A model generated the notes under the pieces. That model searched no databases, had not been told where the DNA came from, and saw nothing but the letters and a program-made list of their open reading frames with translations. This document shows positions 1 through 7,906 of a DNA stretch of 15,862 nt, in pieces. Both the position numbers and the translations under genes were made by a program. Every line of letters starts with the position of its first letter. The stretch's first letter is position 1. The stretch lies in NCBI GenBank assembly GCA_032353305.1, contig JAUCNG010421132.1, positions 1 to 15,862 of the forward strand. Direction: 5' to 3'. This DNA is from Cephalothrix spiralis (Eukaryota; Nemertea; Palaeonemertea; Archinemertea; Cephalotrichidae).

Positions 1-1380
1 GTACTAATTTGCATATGCGTGACGTAATCTTCTAACCGAAGTTCGTCTAAACTTATCCAATAACAAATACCTCCCTTAGTTAGTTTAATGCCCTGGAATG
101 CTGGAAGCCCAACAGCGTTTACTTGTAGAACCATACATACTTGCCCTGAAACGAGTCGAAAAAAGATTTAGTGTTTTGAAAAGGTGTGTTAAATATAATC
201 TACGTGGAATAAGCTCTTATATTTGGGACATTAATCGATATAAGTGATCTGAAGTAGATATTGACATAATTATAAATGTCATTTTATTTGTCTCGTTCTT
301 GAATGTGATTTTAAATCGTAACGCATCGAAGAACCTTGACAAATAGCATTTTATATGAAACCTATCGAACTTAGTCAAGAATGAAAGTTTAAACGTGCTA
401 TATGGGACATACAGGAGTCGCTGCTTTTATAATCATGACGTCATCAAATTGTCATGGTCCCCCCGCTTTGGCCAAATGTATATATGTACGGGTCAACGTC
501 TACTGTCCCAAATTGGGCCACTCCAAAAAAGGTTGCAATTGCGACTTTTATCGCGCGTTCTCTAAATATATTGGTGTTATACCGATTCGCAATGGCTAAC
601 GGTTTTTGATGTTTAGGCGCAACGATCCTCGTTCTCAGGGTTTAATATCAAGACTTCATGGCCTGTTTGGCGATAAATCTGTCTGAAATAGCGTATAATA
701 ATTAGTAGTCTCACACCATTTATAGTGTGCGCGCATCGATGGTGAAGTCGGCCAATACGACTCGGCTCGTTTTATGATTAATCAATCACTGAGAAAAGCT
801 CCGCCCACTTTATTCACAACCCGTGTTCGGTTTCTTTAATTCGCGATCGAACAGACACAATTCTTTTTTTTGAGTGACGTCATTACCCGCGATTCCGCTA
901 TTAATCAATGAAAAGTGCGTTGAGTTTTGTCTGGCTTTTGGCCTTGCTTTCAGACGACTTTAGCGTAACTAATATGAGGGGTAATATTGCCGCTATCAAA
1001 CTGTTGGTGATATAGGGCCAGAACAATTGAGGATGAGGCGTGCACGTGTTCAATTAGCTCATGTTTAATCAATTAGCCGAAGAGAAGCGGTCGATATATG
1101 TACTATGTACATTGATACAACCTCGACCCCATCTTGCGCTTATAGAGTATGTTCTACCATTTTGTCTAATTCTCAGTGAATTTTTAAAATAAAATGCTAC
1201 CCCCGAATGAGGGTCTAACACGCGCCCTTTTGCGAATTCGAGACACTTGGTAAAGACAGGTGCAAGCGCGTTAACTCATTTAGCTAAACCGCTAATTAGA
1301 TATCGAACAATGCAACGTTATTATAGCAGATAATATTTATTCTATTATATAAAATGGCGGACTAGAAATAAACTGAAGGT
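1..1380. other. Intergenic or intronic DNA without a recognisable gene
   Basis: I see no credible coding region in this stretch; open frames are short and have neither family resemblance nor convincing splice borders. It contains two perfect TGACGTCA octamers (436-443 and 875-882) and a near-miss TGACGTAA at the left edge. A short inverted motif, CACAC/GTGTG, lies near 713-730. Base composition is AT-rich, like the rest of the non-coding part of the window. It could belong to an intron of a gene running out of the left edge, which the sequence alone cannot decide. Confidence 0.5.
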
Positions 1381-1441
1381 GGTACGGGGTTTGTACAGGA
1401 CATAAAAATCCGGAAAAAAACCTGTACTTTAGCACTGTACC
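1381..1441. repeat. Short imperfect inverted repeat
   Basis: The stretch begins GGTACGGGGTTTGTACAGG and ends with CCTGTACTTTAGCACTGTACC-like sequence. The outer GGTAC/GTACC and inner TACAGG/CCTGTA blocks pair, with mismatches between them, around an A-rich loop. It may be the remains of a small hairpin transposon or chance. No target-site duplication is evident. Confidence 0.35.
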
Positions 1442-1628
1442 GAAGAGTTCAATTCAACCTAAAAGTTTCGTCCTAATTCTCCTAAAAAATAGCATAATTT
1501 GTGACGTTTCGGACAAAAATCTTTAAATATACAACCAGCTTAAATCTCAATTTAGTTATTTGTATCCACACATTTAAGGAAGTTTTGAGCTTAGGGCGAT
1601 TTAGAATCTTAGTGGGATGAAATTATCG

Positions 1629-1769
1629 AATTTCCAATTTTGCTTCTACATTTGTACGTCAAGAACTATAAATCTCCAAACAAACATTACGCTCAATTTC
1701 CAATTTTGCTACTATGCTAAATCAAATACGTTGAGAACTTTATACATCCAAACAAAAATTACGTTCCAT
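1629..1769. repeat. Two-copy tandem repeat, about 66-bp period
   Basis: AATTTCCAATTTTGCT begins at 1629 and again at 1695. Both copies continue with related sequence (AAGAACTATAAATC versus GAGAACTTTATACATC, then CCAAACAAACATTACG versus CCAAACAAAAATTACG). The second copy is a few bases longer. This is a diverged local duplication with no coding content that I can see. Confidence 0.6.
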
Positions 1770-2053
1770 GAGATGAGATGAACTTGTGTTGTATCTACAT
1801 CTTAAGAGTTGAATTCAGACTCATTGAGAATAATTCAGAAGGTCAATTTTGTAACACAAGATATGGTTAATTCAATTATTAGGTCTTTACTCATGCTTAT
1901 TTAAAATAGTGTTAGAATAGCCCAAAATGACAACTTGAATCAAAAAGTTTCCACTTGCATTATCTACTCGAGCTCCGTCGTTTTTAACATACTTACTATA
2001 GAAGTTAGTTATGTCATTAAGCACGCTAAGTAACAGCTCTTACTTAGCCGCAG

Positions 2054-2437
2054 TATGGTACTTTTTTGTGCTTTCTAAAAAACTCAGAAATAAGGCTGTC
2101 AGCATCAAAATTGAATTAGATTTTCTAGAGAGTTTTTTCTTCATAAAATCACATAACACACACTGATTACCTTTAGGATAGCAAATATCGTTTTTAGAGG
2201 ATAATTTAGTTAAAAAAGTACTAAAAGATTGCAGCACTGACAGCCACCTTTTAGTAACTTTTGAACTAAATTTCTATATTGTACTTAAAAGACAATATTT
2301 GCTATCTTAAAGGTAGTGTGTGATATGTAATTTAATGAAGAAAATAAACTCTATAGATTATCTAGAGAGTTCAATTGTGCTGCTGACAGCCTCATTTTAT
2401 TTACTCAAAAGTGAGTTTTTTAAGAGAAAGCACCATA
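2054..2437. repeat. Foldback (long inverted repeat) element, MITE-like
   Basis: The left arm, read from TATGGTAC at 2054, aligns with the reverse complement of the right arm ending CACCATA at 2437. Shared blocks occur in the same order: GTGCTTTCT, AAAAAACTCA, AGGCTGTCAGCA, AATTGAA, CTCTAGA/TCTAGAGAG, TTTTCTTCAT, ATCACACAC, TACCTTTA, GATAGCAAATAT and AATTTAGTT. The centre lies near 2245 and carries further GCTGTCAG-type motifs. Arms of roughly 190 bp with scattered indels suggest an old non-autonomous foldback transposon; the exact ends and target-site duplication are not clear. The open frame through the left arm is not a gene. Confidence 0.6.
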
Positions 2438-3099
2438 AGTTTTAAAAGAGAAAGTAGAAGGGGAGGGGTTGAAATCGCTGACTGGAGATGGATATCTCAA
2501 CGCTGATTGGCCCACCATTTGAAAACTCAAGTAATGTCGTCGACAGTAAGAATCTATAGCCAGTCATTCGAGGCCACTGGATGAGCGATAGACCGTTCAG
2601 ATAGGCCGAGAGCAAATCGAGATGCTACTATGTACATGCAGGCACCGACATAATTTATACGAGTGACTTTAGATGCGATAACGATTTTGAAACAAAATTT
2701 GTTTTAAATTACCTTTATGTCGGCTGCGATTCAGGTAACCTGCAATAAGTAAAATAATCAATTAATTTTCAATCCTAAATTGATGATCTAATTACATCAT
2801 TAATCTAATAGCCCAACTTATACCTCATTTAAATTTAATACACGAGTACACGACACATATAAATACAGCTAGATAGCTACAGTTCATTTCTTTAAAATAA
2901 TATATTATTTTGTCTTTACTGCATGTATAATGGTGTTACTTTAGTGTCTTGTTAATCCGACATGAGAATGTAGAGAGCACATATTGTTAAACCGGATAAC
3001 ACCAGTTGAAACTCGTATGCGCAATGTACATTTCTCCTGTCAGAATATCTAATACCGTAAGGGTACTTATGTTCAGTATCTTTCGTCATCAAGTCCATT
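2438..3099. other. Stretch without a recognisable gene
   Basis: AT-rich sequence with no credible open frame, tRNA or clear long inverted repeat. Short palindromic bits such as AATCAATTAATTTTC near 2757 are what is expected of AT-rich DNA. Confidence 0.45.
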
Positions 3100-3270
3100 T
3101 TTTACCGGACTTTTGCAGGTTTGCCCCGACGGGAGGGAGCTTTTCTCACCTCACCGAGCCACCCAGGTGGCACTTTCCAATTTTCTTTACAATGAAAAGT
3201 GGAGGAGGAACGTACGGGACTAGAACCCGGGATTTCCGGAATTCAAGGCGGGTGTCCTAACCTCTATAAA
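3100..3270 (-). mobile_element. tRNA-derived SINE fragment, minus strand
   Basis: Read on the minus strand, TAGAGGTTAGGA (3255-3266) resembles a Pol III A box and GGTTCTAGTCC (3217-3227) matches the B box consensus, at a spacing typical of a tRNA. The intervening arm (CACCCGCCTTGAATTCC) resembles the Asp/Glu/Gly-type tRNA heads seen in invertebrate SINEs. Downstream on the minus strand follows a tRNA-unrelated body running to about 3100. The acceptor stem is not recoverable, so this is a retroposon relic rather than a tRNA gene. The left boundary is approximate. A + strand frame across it, containing GTRTRDFRNSRRVS, is the usual antisense shadow of such heads. Confidence 0.6.
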
Positions 3271-3346
3271 AATGCCCAATTTCCTTCCCCTATAGTTATT
3301 TGCTTTATTTTGGCAATTAGTACTTTTTAATATGATGAATGATGTA

Positions 3347-3965
3347 CAGGGCCGCCGAGAGCGGCGCTGGGCCCGGGGCATAAATTAGAACCGGCCCCCT
3401 TTTGTATATTTCAAAGCGCCTCTGGAAGCCAAGCGATTTAAAGGATACCCATGAGCTTAAAACGTCTATTTTCATGTCCAAAAACTTCAGACTTGAAAAT
3501 ATATAGCTAATCTAAAATAGGGTTATTCTCAGTATCAGCGAAACTCATAAATATTTGTTTTTACCAGGGGTGGAACCCGGGAGCCGTTCGTAGAAGGCAA
3601 TTAAGGATCGGGCGGCCGGGCCCCTTTGTGTTGCCCAGGCAGACTTATGTGAAAAGAGGGCCCTTACTCCTTAGCCGCCCTGGCTATAGCATTTTACTGA
3701 GCTTAGTTCGGGGCCCCTGTATAGGCAGCATGGTTTTATTCTTGGCCAATACGCATTGTGACACGGTGAATTACACGAAGGCATACACTATGTACAATTT
3801 ATAGCATATTTATTGACATGTGTACCAAAAATGAACCCTAATAAATGGTTCACTCTCCATTTATCGGATCTTAGGCGCTATCAGGCCTATTACCAGTTTA
3901 TTTCATATATATTTCCGGCCAGGCCCGGGCCCCGTCAGCCCAGGTTACCCCTCTCGGTGCCACTG
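3347..3965. mobile_element. GC-rich non-autonomous DNA transposon, hAT-like
   Basis: The left end CAGGGCCGCCGAGAG and the inverted right end (CAGTGGCACCGAGAG as reverse complement) match at 12 of 15 bases and fit the CAGxG terminal pattern known for hAT elements. Both ends are followed inward by GGGCCCGGG-rich sequence. The 8 bp outside the left end (ATGATGTA, 3339-3346) and right end (TGAATGTA, 3966-3973) share their last five bases, which may be a decayed 8-bp target-site duplication as hAT elements make. Inside, near 3610-3684, is another end-like block (CCTTAGCCGCCCTG with GGCCGGGCCCC), suggesting a nested or rearranged second copy. No transposase frame is present. The GC content contrasts sharply with the AT-rich surroundings. 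Confidence 0.5.
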
Positions 3966-3973
3966 TGAATGTA

Positions 3974-4905
3974 TATCCAATACATGTTTCTCAGCATAAT
4001 CTTTGGAATTTGATAATCAAACTGAAATCGATCGTTCTTATATTGTTGTTTACAATTTACTGCACCTTAAAGTTTATAACACTTTCAATTGCTTCTCAAC
4101 AATAGCAACGGCAACAATTCAAGTTCGATTCGTACCAAAATGTTTGTTTATGTATTTAAGCTAGCTACCGGTATACATCATATACTTTACAAAACAGATT
4201 TTTTCTACATGATTTTGGTTTCTATTCTCAGTTGTATTATTAACTTTCCGATACTGACATATCGGAATACCAATAACGTGGGAAATAAGAATTTGTGTAA
4301 CGTTATATTGTCTCGAAAAAACGTTGTAAAGAGCTCGATAAAGAACTCCTGGATTGGCTCCATTATGGAACTACATCTAATTCATCATAGCTTGATGTAT
4401 CACATTTTTTTCACACACCGTTTTTCAAGATTTCTCACAAAATGTTCAGACATTTTAGAAAAATGTCATATTTTTTCACATAGTTTGTAAAGTAGGTGAT
4501 ACGCACCTCGAAATTTGTCACATACAACATGGACATGGCCTAAATTCATGATAGCGGGCCGAGCAAAGCGAGGCGAAGAAAATTTTGAGATAATACAATA
4601 ACATCAAGTCCTTTTCAAATTCATGTAGTTTTAAGATCTTTTAACAATTAACATTTTTAAATTTGAAGAGTTTTTTTCGGATTCAAAGTCAAATATTTTC
4701 ATATTGTCAGTATGGGTATTGAACAACAAATTATTGCCTCATACAGTCATAATAAAAAACATAATATGTCTGGAGTCCAGCATTATGCCAATTTTTCAAA
4801 AACACACTCCTCCAATTTTGATAAGATTTTTGCACAAAAATATCGAAAGTTATTGAAAACGAAAGAATGTTCTGAGTCAGGGTTGTGATCGGGGTGATTG
4901 TGTAA
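3974..4905. other. Stretch without a recognisable gene
   Basis: A 133-codon open frame at 4089-4490 begins at a TTG and reads as low-complexity hydrophobic sequence without family resemblance, so I do not call it a gene. Near 4553-4576 there is a GC-rich patch (CGGGCCGAGCAAAGCGAGGCG) in otherwise AT-rich DNA, possibly a repeat fragment. Nothing else is recognisable. Confidence 0.45.
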
Positions 4906-4937
4906 TTATTAACAGAGATTAACATCTCTGTTATTAA
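4906..4937. repeat. Hairpin with a 14-bp stem
   Basis: TTATTAACAGAGAT (4906-4919) pairs with ATCTCTGTTATTAA (4924-4937) with one mismatch around the 4-base loop TAAC. Farther out, CTGAGTCAG (about 4872-4880) and CTGACTGAG (about 4949-4957) also pair imperfectly, so this may be the centre of a larger, decayed foldback repeat. Hand alignment only. Confidence 0.55.
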
Positions 4938-5016
4938 TGAAAATATCTGACTGAGTTAATGGTATTTTTTCTCACCTACAATATTAAGATTTTCTCATCT
5001 TCGGAGTTAAGAAATG

Positions 5017-5280
5017 TTTCTAAATATGTATGAAACAAATAAATTTTAATTTGATATGAAATCTTGATTAAAACGGTGTTTCAAAGAGTTATTTTTCCAC
5101 GAATATTTGAATATGATTTGATTGAAAGTACATTTGAGAATATCAAACAAAAATAAATCTCAAGTTTCCTTTTAATCATGCAAATCGAGTTCTAATTATC
5201 ATAGAAAAATGATTCGAAAATCATTTTAATGAGGATTTTATACCGAAGAATAATATAATTGTTTCATACATATTTAGAAA
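5017..5280. repeat. 264-bp inverted-repeat element, MITE-like
   Basis: Positions 5017-5038 and 5259-5280 are perfect 22-bp inverted repeats (core TTTCTAAATATGTATG). Pairing continues imperfectly inward (ATAAATTTT and TTATATTATT, then ATTAAAACG and ATTAAAATG). The interior holds a smaller perfect hairpin, AAAATGATT (5206-5214) with AATCATTTT (5219-5227) and loop CGAA. The element has no coding capacity. No target-site duplication could be fixed, so the family is unknown. Confidence 0.6.
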
Positions 5281-5566
5281 AATTACTAAAAACAGTAAAT
5301 ATAAGATTTGTTAGATGCAGATTGACAGATAGTGATTACTTTATGTTCCTATGAGCTCAAATCGAGCGGGGTGGCAGTTGTTCTTATGCTGCAACTTACA
5401 ATACCTATAAACTACGAAATCACTTTTTTGTGAATGTCAAATCATGCATTTTCTACGTCGTAAAATTTTAATAGAATCGACATTTTTCTTATTTACTCGT
5501 AATTCACATCGATCTGCACGACCAACAGTACAGTAATATTATATATTTCCCTCAAAAACACTTTAC

Positions 5567-5732
5567 CTAAAGAATTCCATCTACGAGGCTGGATCCTGTG
5601 ACCGCGGTCTAATATATTAGCAAGTTGATGATGTCCAGTATTTCGTAAGCCATTTACAAATAAGATATGTCTATTACTGTTAGATCCATTACAATTTCTT
5701 CCATCCATGTACTTCATTAAAGCTTTATTAAC
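5567..5732 (-). CDS. Internal exon encoding C-terminal half of a probable CARD domain (partial gene)
   Basis: On the minus strand a pyrimidine-rich acceptor, CCTCTTGTTTCAG, ends at 5733 and a donor, TTTAG|GTAAAG, begins at 5566, bounding a 166-bp exon that stays open in the frame read. The start phase 0 is my reading. It encodes 55 residues starting VNKALMKYMDGR and including FVNGLRNTGHHQLANILDRG. That segment resembles CARD helices 4 to 6, comparable to the FxxxLxxTGxxxLAxxL pattern of caspase-9-type CARDs, with a short Asn/Ser-rich insert before it. CARDs are death-fold adaptor domains acting by homotypic interaction in cytoplasmic immune and apoptotic signalling; which CARD protein this is cannot be told. 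The start and remaining exons were not located with confidence. A MITE sits 61 bp upstream in the presumed intron. The match is by eye, and a chance exon-like frame remains possible. Confidence 0.45.
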
Positions 5733-5793
5733 CTGAAACAAGAGGACATTATTGTTACTGTACTTTTTGCATGATATTAAGCAAAATATAATA

Positions 5794-6130
5794 CAGCCTG
5801 TTCCAATAAAATGTATAACAGCCAGATGACGTCATATTGTGACTTATGAATTGACCAGAACATATGCTAGTGATCCTTAGAGAACATGTTCTTTCAAATA
5901 AAATAACTTTGGTGCAAATCTGTCAACAACAACAGAGCTACATAAATTTTCCAAAAGGACCAACAAGTTCAATTTCCCCAGTATGAGGTAAATCCCAATT
6001 ATAAATGAACGTCGTCCTGTCTCGGGAAAAAATGTTTGTGTAATTTTCATGAATAACATTTCACAAAATGTTTTAATTGAGTCACAGTATGACGTCATCT
6101 GGCAGTAATACATTTTATTGGGACACGCTG
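5794..6130. mobile_element. Mariner/Tc1-type MITE flanked by TA
   Basis: Terminal inverted repeats of about 51 bp (5794-5844 and 6080-6130) match at about 46 positions by hand alignment. The ends read CAGCCTGTTCCAATAAAATG and, reverse-complemented, CAGCGTGTCCCAATAAAATG. Each is flanked by TA (5792-5793 and 6131-6132), the target duplication of the Tc1/mariner superfamily. Each arm carries a complete TGACGTCA palindrome (5827-5834 and 6090-6097). The 337-bp element has no transposase frame and must have been mobilised in trans. It lies just upstream of the CARD-like exon on that exon's strand, that is, probably inside an intron. Confidence 0.75.
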
Positions 6131-6363
6131 TATATTACGGACGGCACCTTGGGTTCTTATTTTCAGTCGGCACCGCATAACAAGTGAATATATTCTGTTT
6201 TCTGTCAAAGATCGTGCGTTATAGATTTCATTATAATGATAAATCTTCATTTTATCAGATTTCATCGCCAAGTGCCCTTCTATCATTATATAGGCCCTAT
6301 TTGTTTTGCTGACTAAGATGTTACGTGTTATAGAACTTCACTTATCAATGGCCAAAATTAATG

Positions 6364-6413
6364 CAGGCTGTTCATTCAACTGTGCTCACCTCATTAATCA
6401 GGCTGTTCATTCA
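6364..6413. repeat. Short direct repeat, 15 bp
   Basis: CAGGCTGTTCATTCA occurs at 6364-6378 and 6399-6413, 35 bp apart, just left of the large hairpin at 6445. It may be a small local duplication made when neighbouring elements inserted. Confidence 0.6.
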
Positions 6414-6444
6414 CCCCCTCTGTGCGTACGTATACTATATGAAT

Positions 6445-6574
6445 GGTCCCTACACCTACAGTGGTCACTGCAGAATTATCCAGAAGAACACCAATAATTA
6501 TATTCCACTAGTGGAATATAATGATATGTGTTCTTCTGGGTAATTCTGCAGTGACCACTGTGGAGTGTGGAACC
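6445..6574. mobile_element. 130-bp near-palindromic hairpin element (foldback MITE)
   Basis: Two 65-bp arms (6445-6509 and 6510-6574) meet at the perfect centre CCACTAGTGG. The blocks CAGTGGTCACTGCAGAATTA and CCAGAAGAACAC are identical in both arms; most mismatches cluster near the outer ends and in one inner patch. There is essentially no loop, so the element could extrude as a cruciform and its transcript would form a long double-stranded hairpin. Outer ends read GGTCCC and GGAACC. No convincing target-site duplication is visible and no protein is encoded; the open frames crossing it on both strands are a by-product of the symmetry. Confidence 0.7.
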
Positions 6575-7023
6575 ATAATTTGTCGATGACGTTAAAAAAG
6601 AAATGACTAGTACCTAAGCACTGTGCTAAGTGAGTAGCTAACCCAATGTAGTATATTCTATCGCAATAAATAATTTGAATATGCTTTATTATTCTGATTA
6701 CAAAGCGTTTTTCGACATTCAAATATAATCTTTCGGTCTGTAAGGCGGAGTGAAATATGAAAAAATTCCACCAAAGAAAGTCAATCAACCTGAACTTAAT
6801 TTTTTAGCTTCAATACATGTACATTCATATAAATCATGTACAAGTCTTATATAGAAAGTAAAGAGAACATTTATTTGAATCATAACGTTAAGTTTTATAT
6901 TTGGAATTCCTACATAATATTCTTCTTAAAATTTGAAATTGGGATTGTTTTTATTTTTGTTGACTCAATGGTTGTTTCGAAAGGTAAGCTATAGATATCG
7001 CCCCAATTAAAAATTATTTTATC
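6575..7023. other. Stretch without a recognisable gene
   Basis: AT-rich sequence between the hairpin element and the next inverted repeat. I see no coding region, tRNA or clear repeat here. It lies upstream of the large gene and could contain its promoter or first exon, but no element decides this. Confidence 0.4.
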
Positions 7024-7104
7024 ATTGACTGTTTTACTATGGTAATTCCGAGTTCCGGAACGAGTGCAGTTTCAAAATCGAATTATCGTAGTAAAACAGT
7101 CAAT
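7024..7104. repeat. Inverted repeat with 25-bp arms around a palindromic core
   Basis: ATTGACTGTTTTACTATGG (from 7024) and its counterpart ending in ACAGTCAAT at 7104 pair over 25 bp with two mismatches. The 31-bp spacer contains the perfect palindrome GTTCCGGAAC (7052-7061). It may be a very short MITE remnant or a structured regulatory site upstream of the large gene; the former is more likely given how common such hairpins are in this window. Confidence 0.55.
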
Positions 7105-7239
7105 AATAATATTATTATCCGACAATAATTTAAATATTACATTTTAACTTATAAAAATCGATTTTTCCTTAAAAGATTCCAAATGTCAACACGGCGGATA
7201 TAATGTCATCACGGATACAAAATCGAATTGCCCAGTATT

Positions 7240-7449
7240 TTTTTTGTGTGCATTAGATGATTGTTTTGGGACTAATTTTTTTTTCATAGGATTTTTTTGA
7301 GACTAATTTTTTTTTGGGATATTTTTGATCTCCGAAAATATTTTTAGGGATAAAGGGATTTTTTTAAAATCAAAAGACTTTTTTCGAGATCATAGGATTT
7401 TTTGGGATCAAAAGATTTTTTAGGTTTTTTTAATGTTTTTTGAGATCAT
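7240..7449. repeat. Degenerate T-rich repeat tract
   Basis: The tract repeats variants of GGGACTAATTTTTTTTT, GGATTTTTTTGAGA, GGGATCAAAAGATTTTTT and GAGATCATAGGATTTTTTGG at irregular spacing of roughly 20 to 30 bases. It reads as a decayed minisatellite of T runs separated by GA-rich words. It lies about 450 to 650 bp upstream of the start codon of the large gene, probably in its first intron or promoter-proximal region. There is no coding content. Confidence 0.5.
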
Positions 7450-7874
7450 GAAGGCGACACCACAAATTTTGTGTAAGTTTTGCCGTATTTGCAAATAAAT
7501 TTGAACGAATGGACAATATGACGTCAAATCAGTATTAATCTCCAAATGACGTCATTATCACTTTATTTTTTAAAACTTTTTGTAGCCACAAAAATTGAAT
7601 TTGCAAATTTTCACGTGGTAGCGAAAGAGTTAAAAAATCATGTAATATTTTCTCTCATTTATTATCTAATTTTAAAATTTAAAGTTTCCCAAGATTTGCG
7701 TGAATTGAAAATCTCCATCAAAAAACACTTTTCACCTAATATATGTATGTATTAAGGTGCATGTATTAAAAGCCGTGACGACTAGAACTGGTATTCTCAT
7801 GTAGAAATGAAAGACGATGGCATTTTGTCATCAACATTTAACAAAGTAATTGGCCTAAAAATATTTTTACATTG
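7450..7874. other. Upstream flank or 5' intron of the large gene
   Basis: No gene is supported here. Two TGACGTCA octamers lie at 7519-7526 and 7547-7554, only 28 bp apart, about 350 to 390 bp before the start codon. Because a splice acceptor follows at 7888, this stretch is probably intron rather than core promoter, so a promoter role for the two sites is only possible. I saw no clear TATA box in a position that could be tied to this gene. Confidence 0.4.
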
Positions 7875-7888
7875 TTTATCTTTTTCAG
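7875..7888 (+). promoter_or_regulatory. 3' splice acceptor before the large coding exon
   Basis: GTTTATCTTTTTCAG is a good pyrimidine tract plus AG, followed by GAAATTGATACATACAAG and then ATG at 7907. The exon probably begins at 7889, so the gene has at least one upstream non-coding exon. The 18 bases between acceptor and ATG are open in frame, so an upstream exon could in principle add residues. The ATG has A at -3, favourable for initiation. Confidence 0.6.
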
Positions 7889-7906
7889 GAAATTGATACA
7901 TACAAG

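Noticed and set aside
3006-3260. 84-codon + strand open frame
   Set aside because: Its C-terminal part is the antisense of a tRNA-derived SINE head; the rest is SINE body.
4089-4490. 133-codon + strand open frame as a membrane protein gene
   Set aside because: It starts at TTG, has low-complexity hydrophobic content from AT-rich DNA, no splice borders and no family resemblance.
5877-6113. 78-codon minus frame as transposase remnant
   Set aside because: It lies inside the mariner-type MITE but shows no DD(E/D) or helix-turn-helix pattern; it is a chance frame.
6498-6788. 96-codon minus frame
   Set aside because: It runs into the palindromic hairpin element and has no recognisable domain; symmetry and AT-richness explain it.
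7240-7449. CRISPR array or regular satellite
   Set aside because: The repeats are T-rich, irregular in length and spacing and lack unique spacers; the window is eukaryotic.
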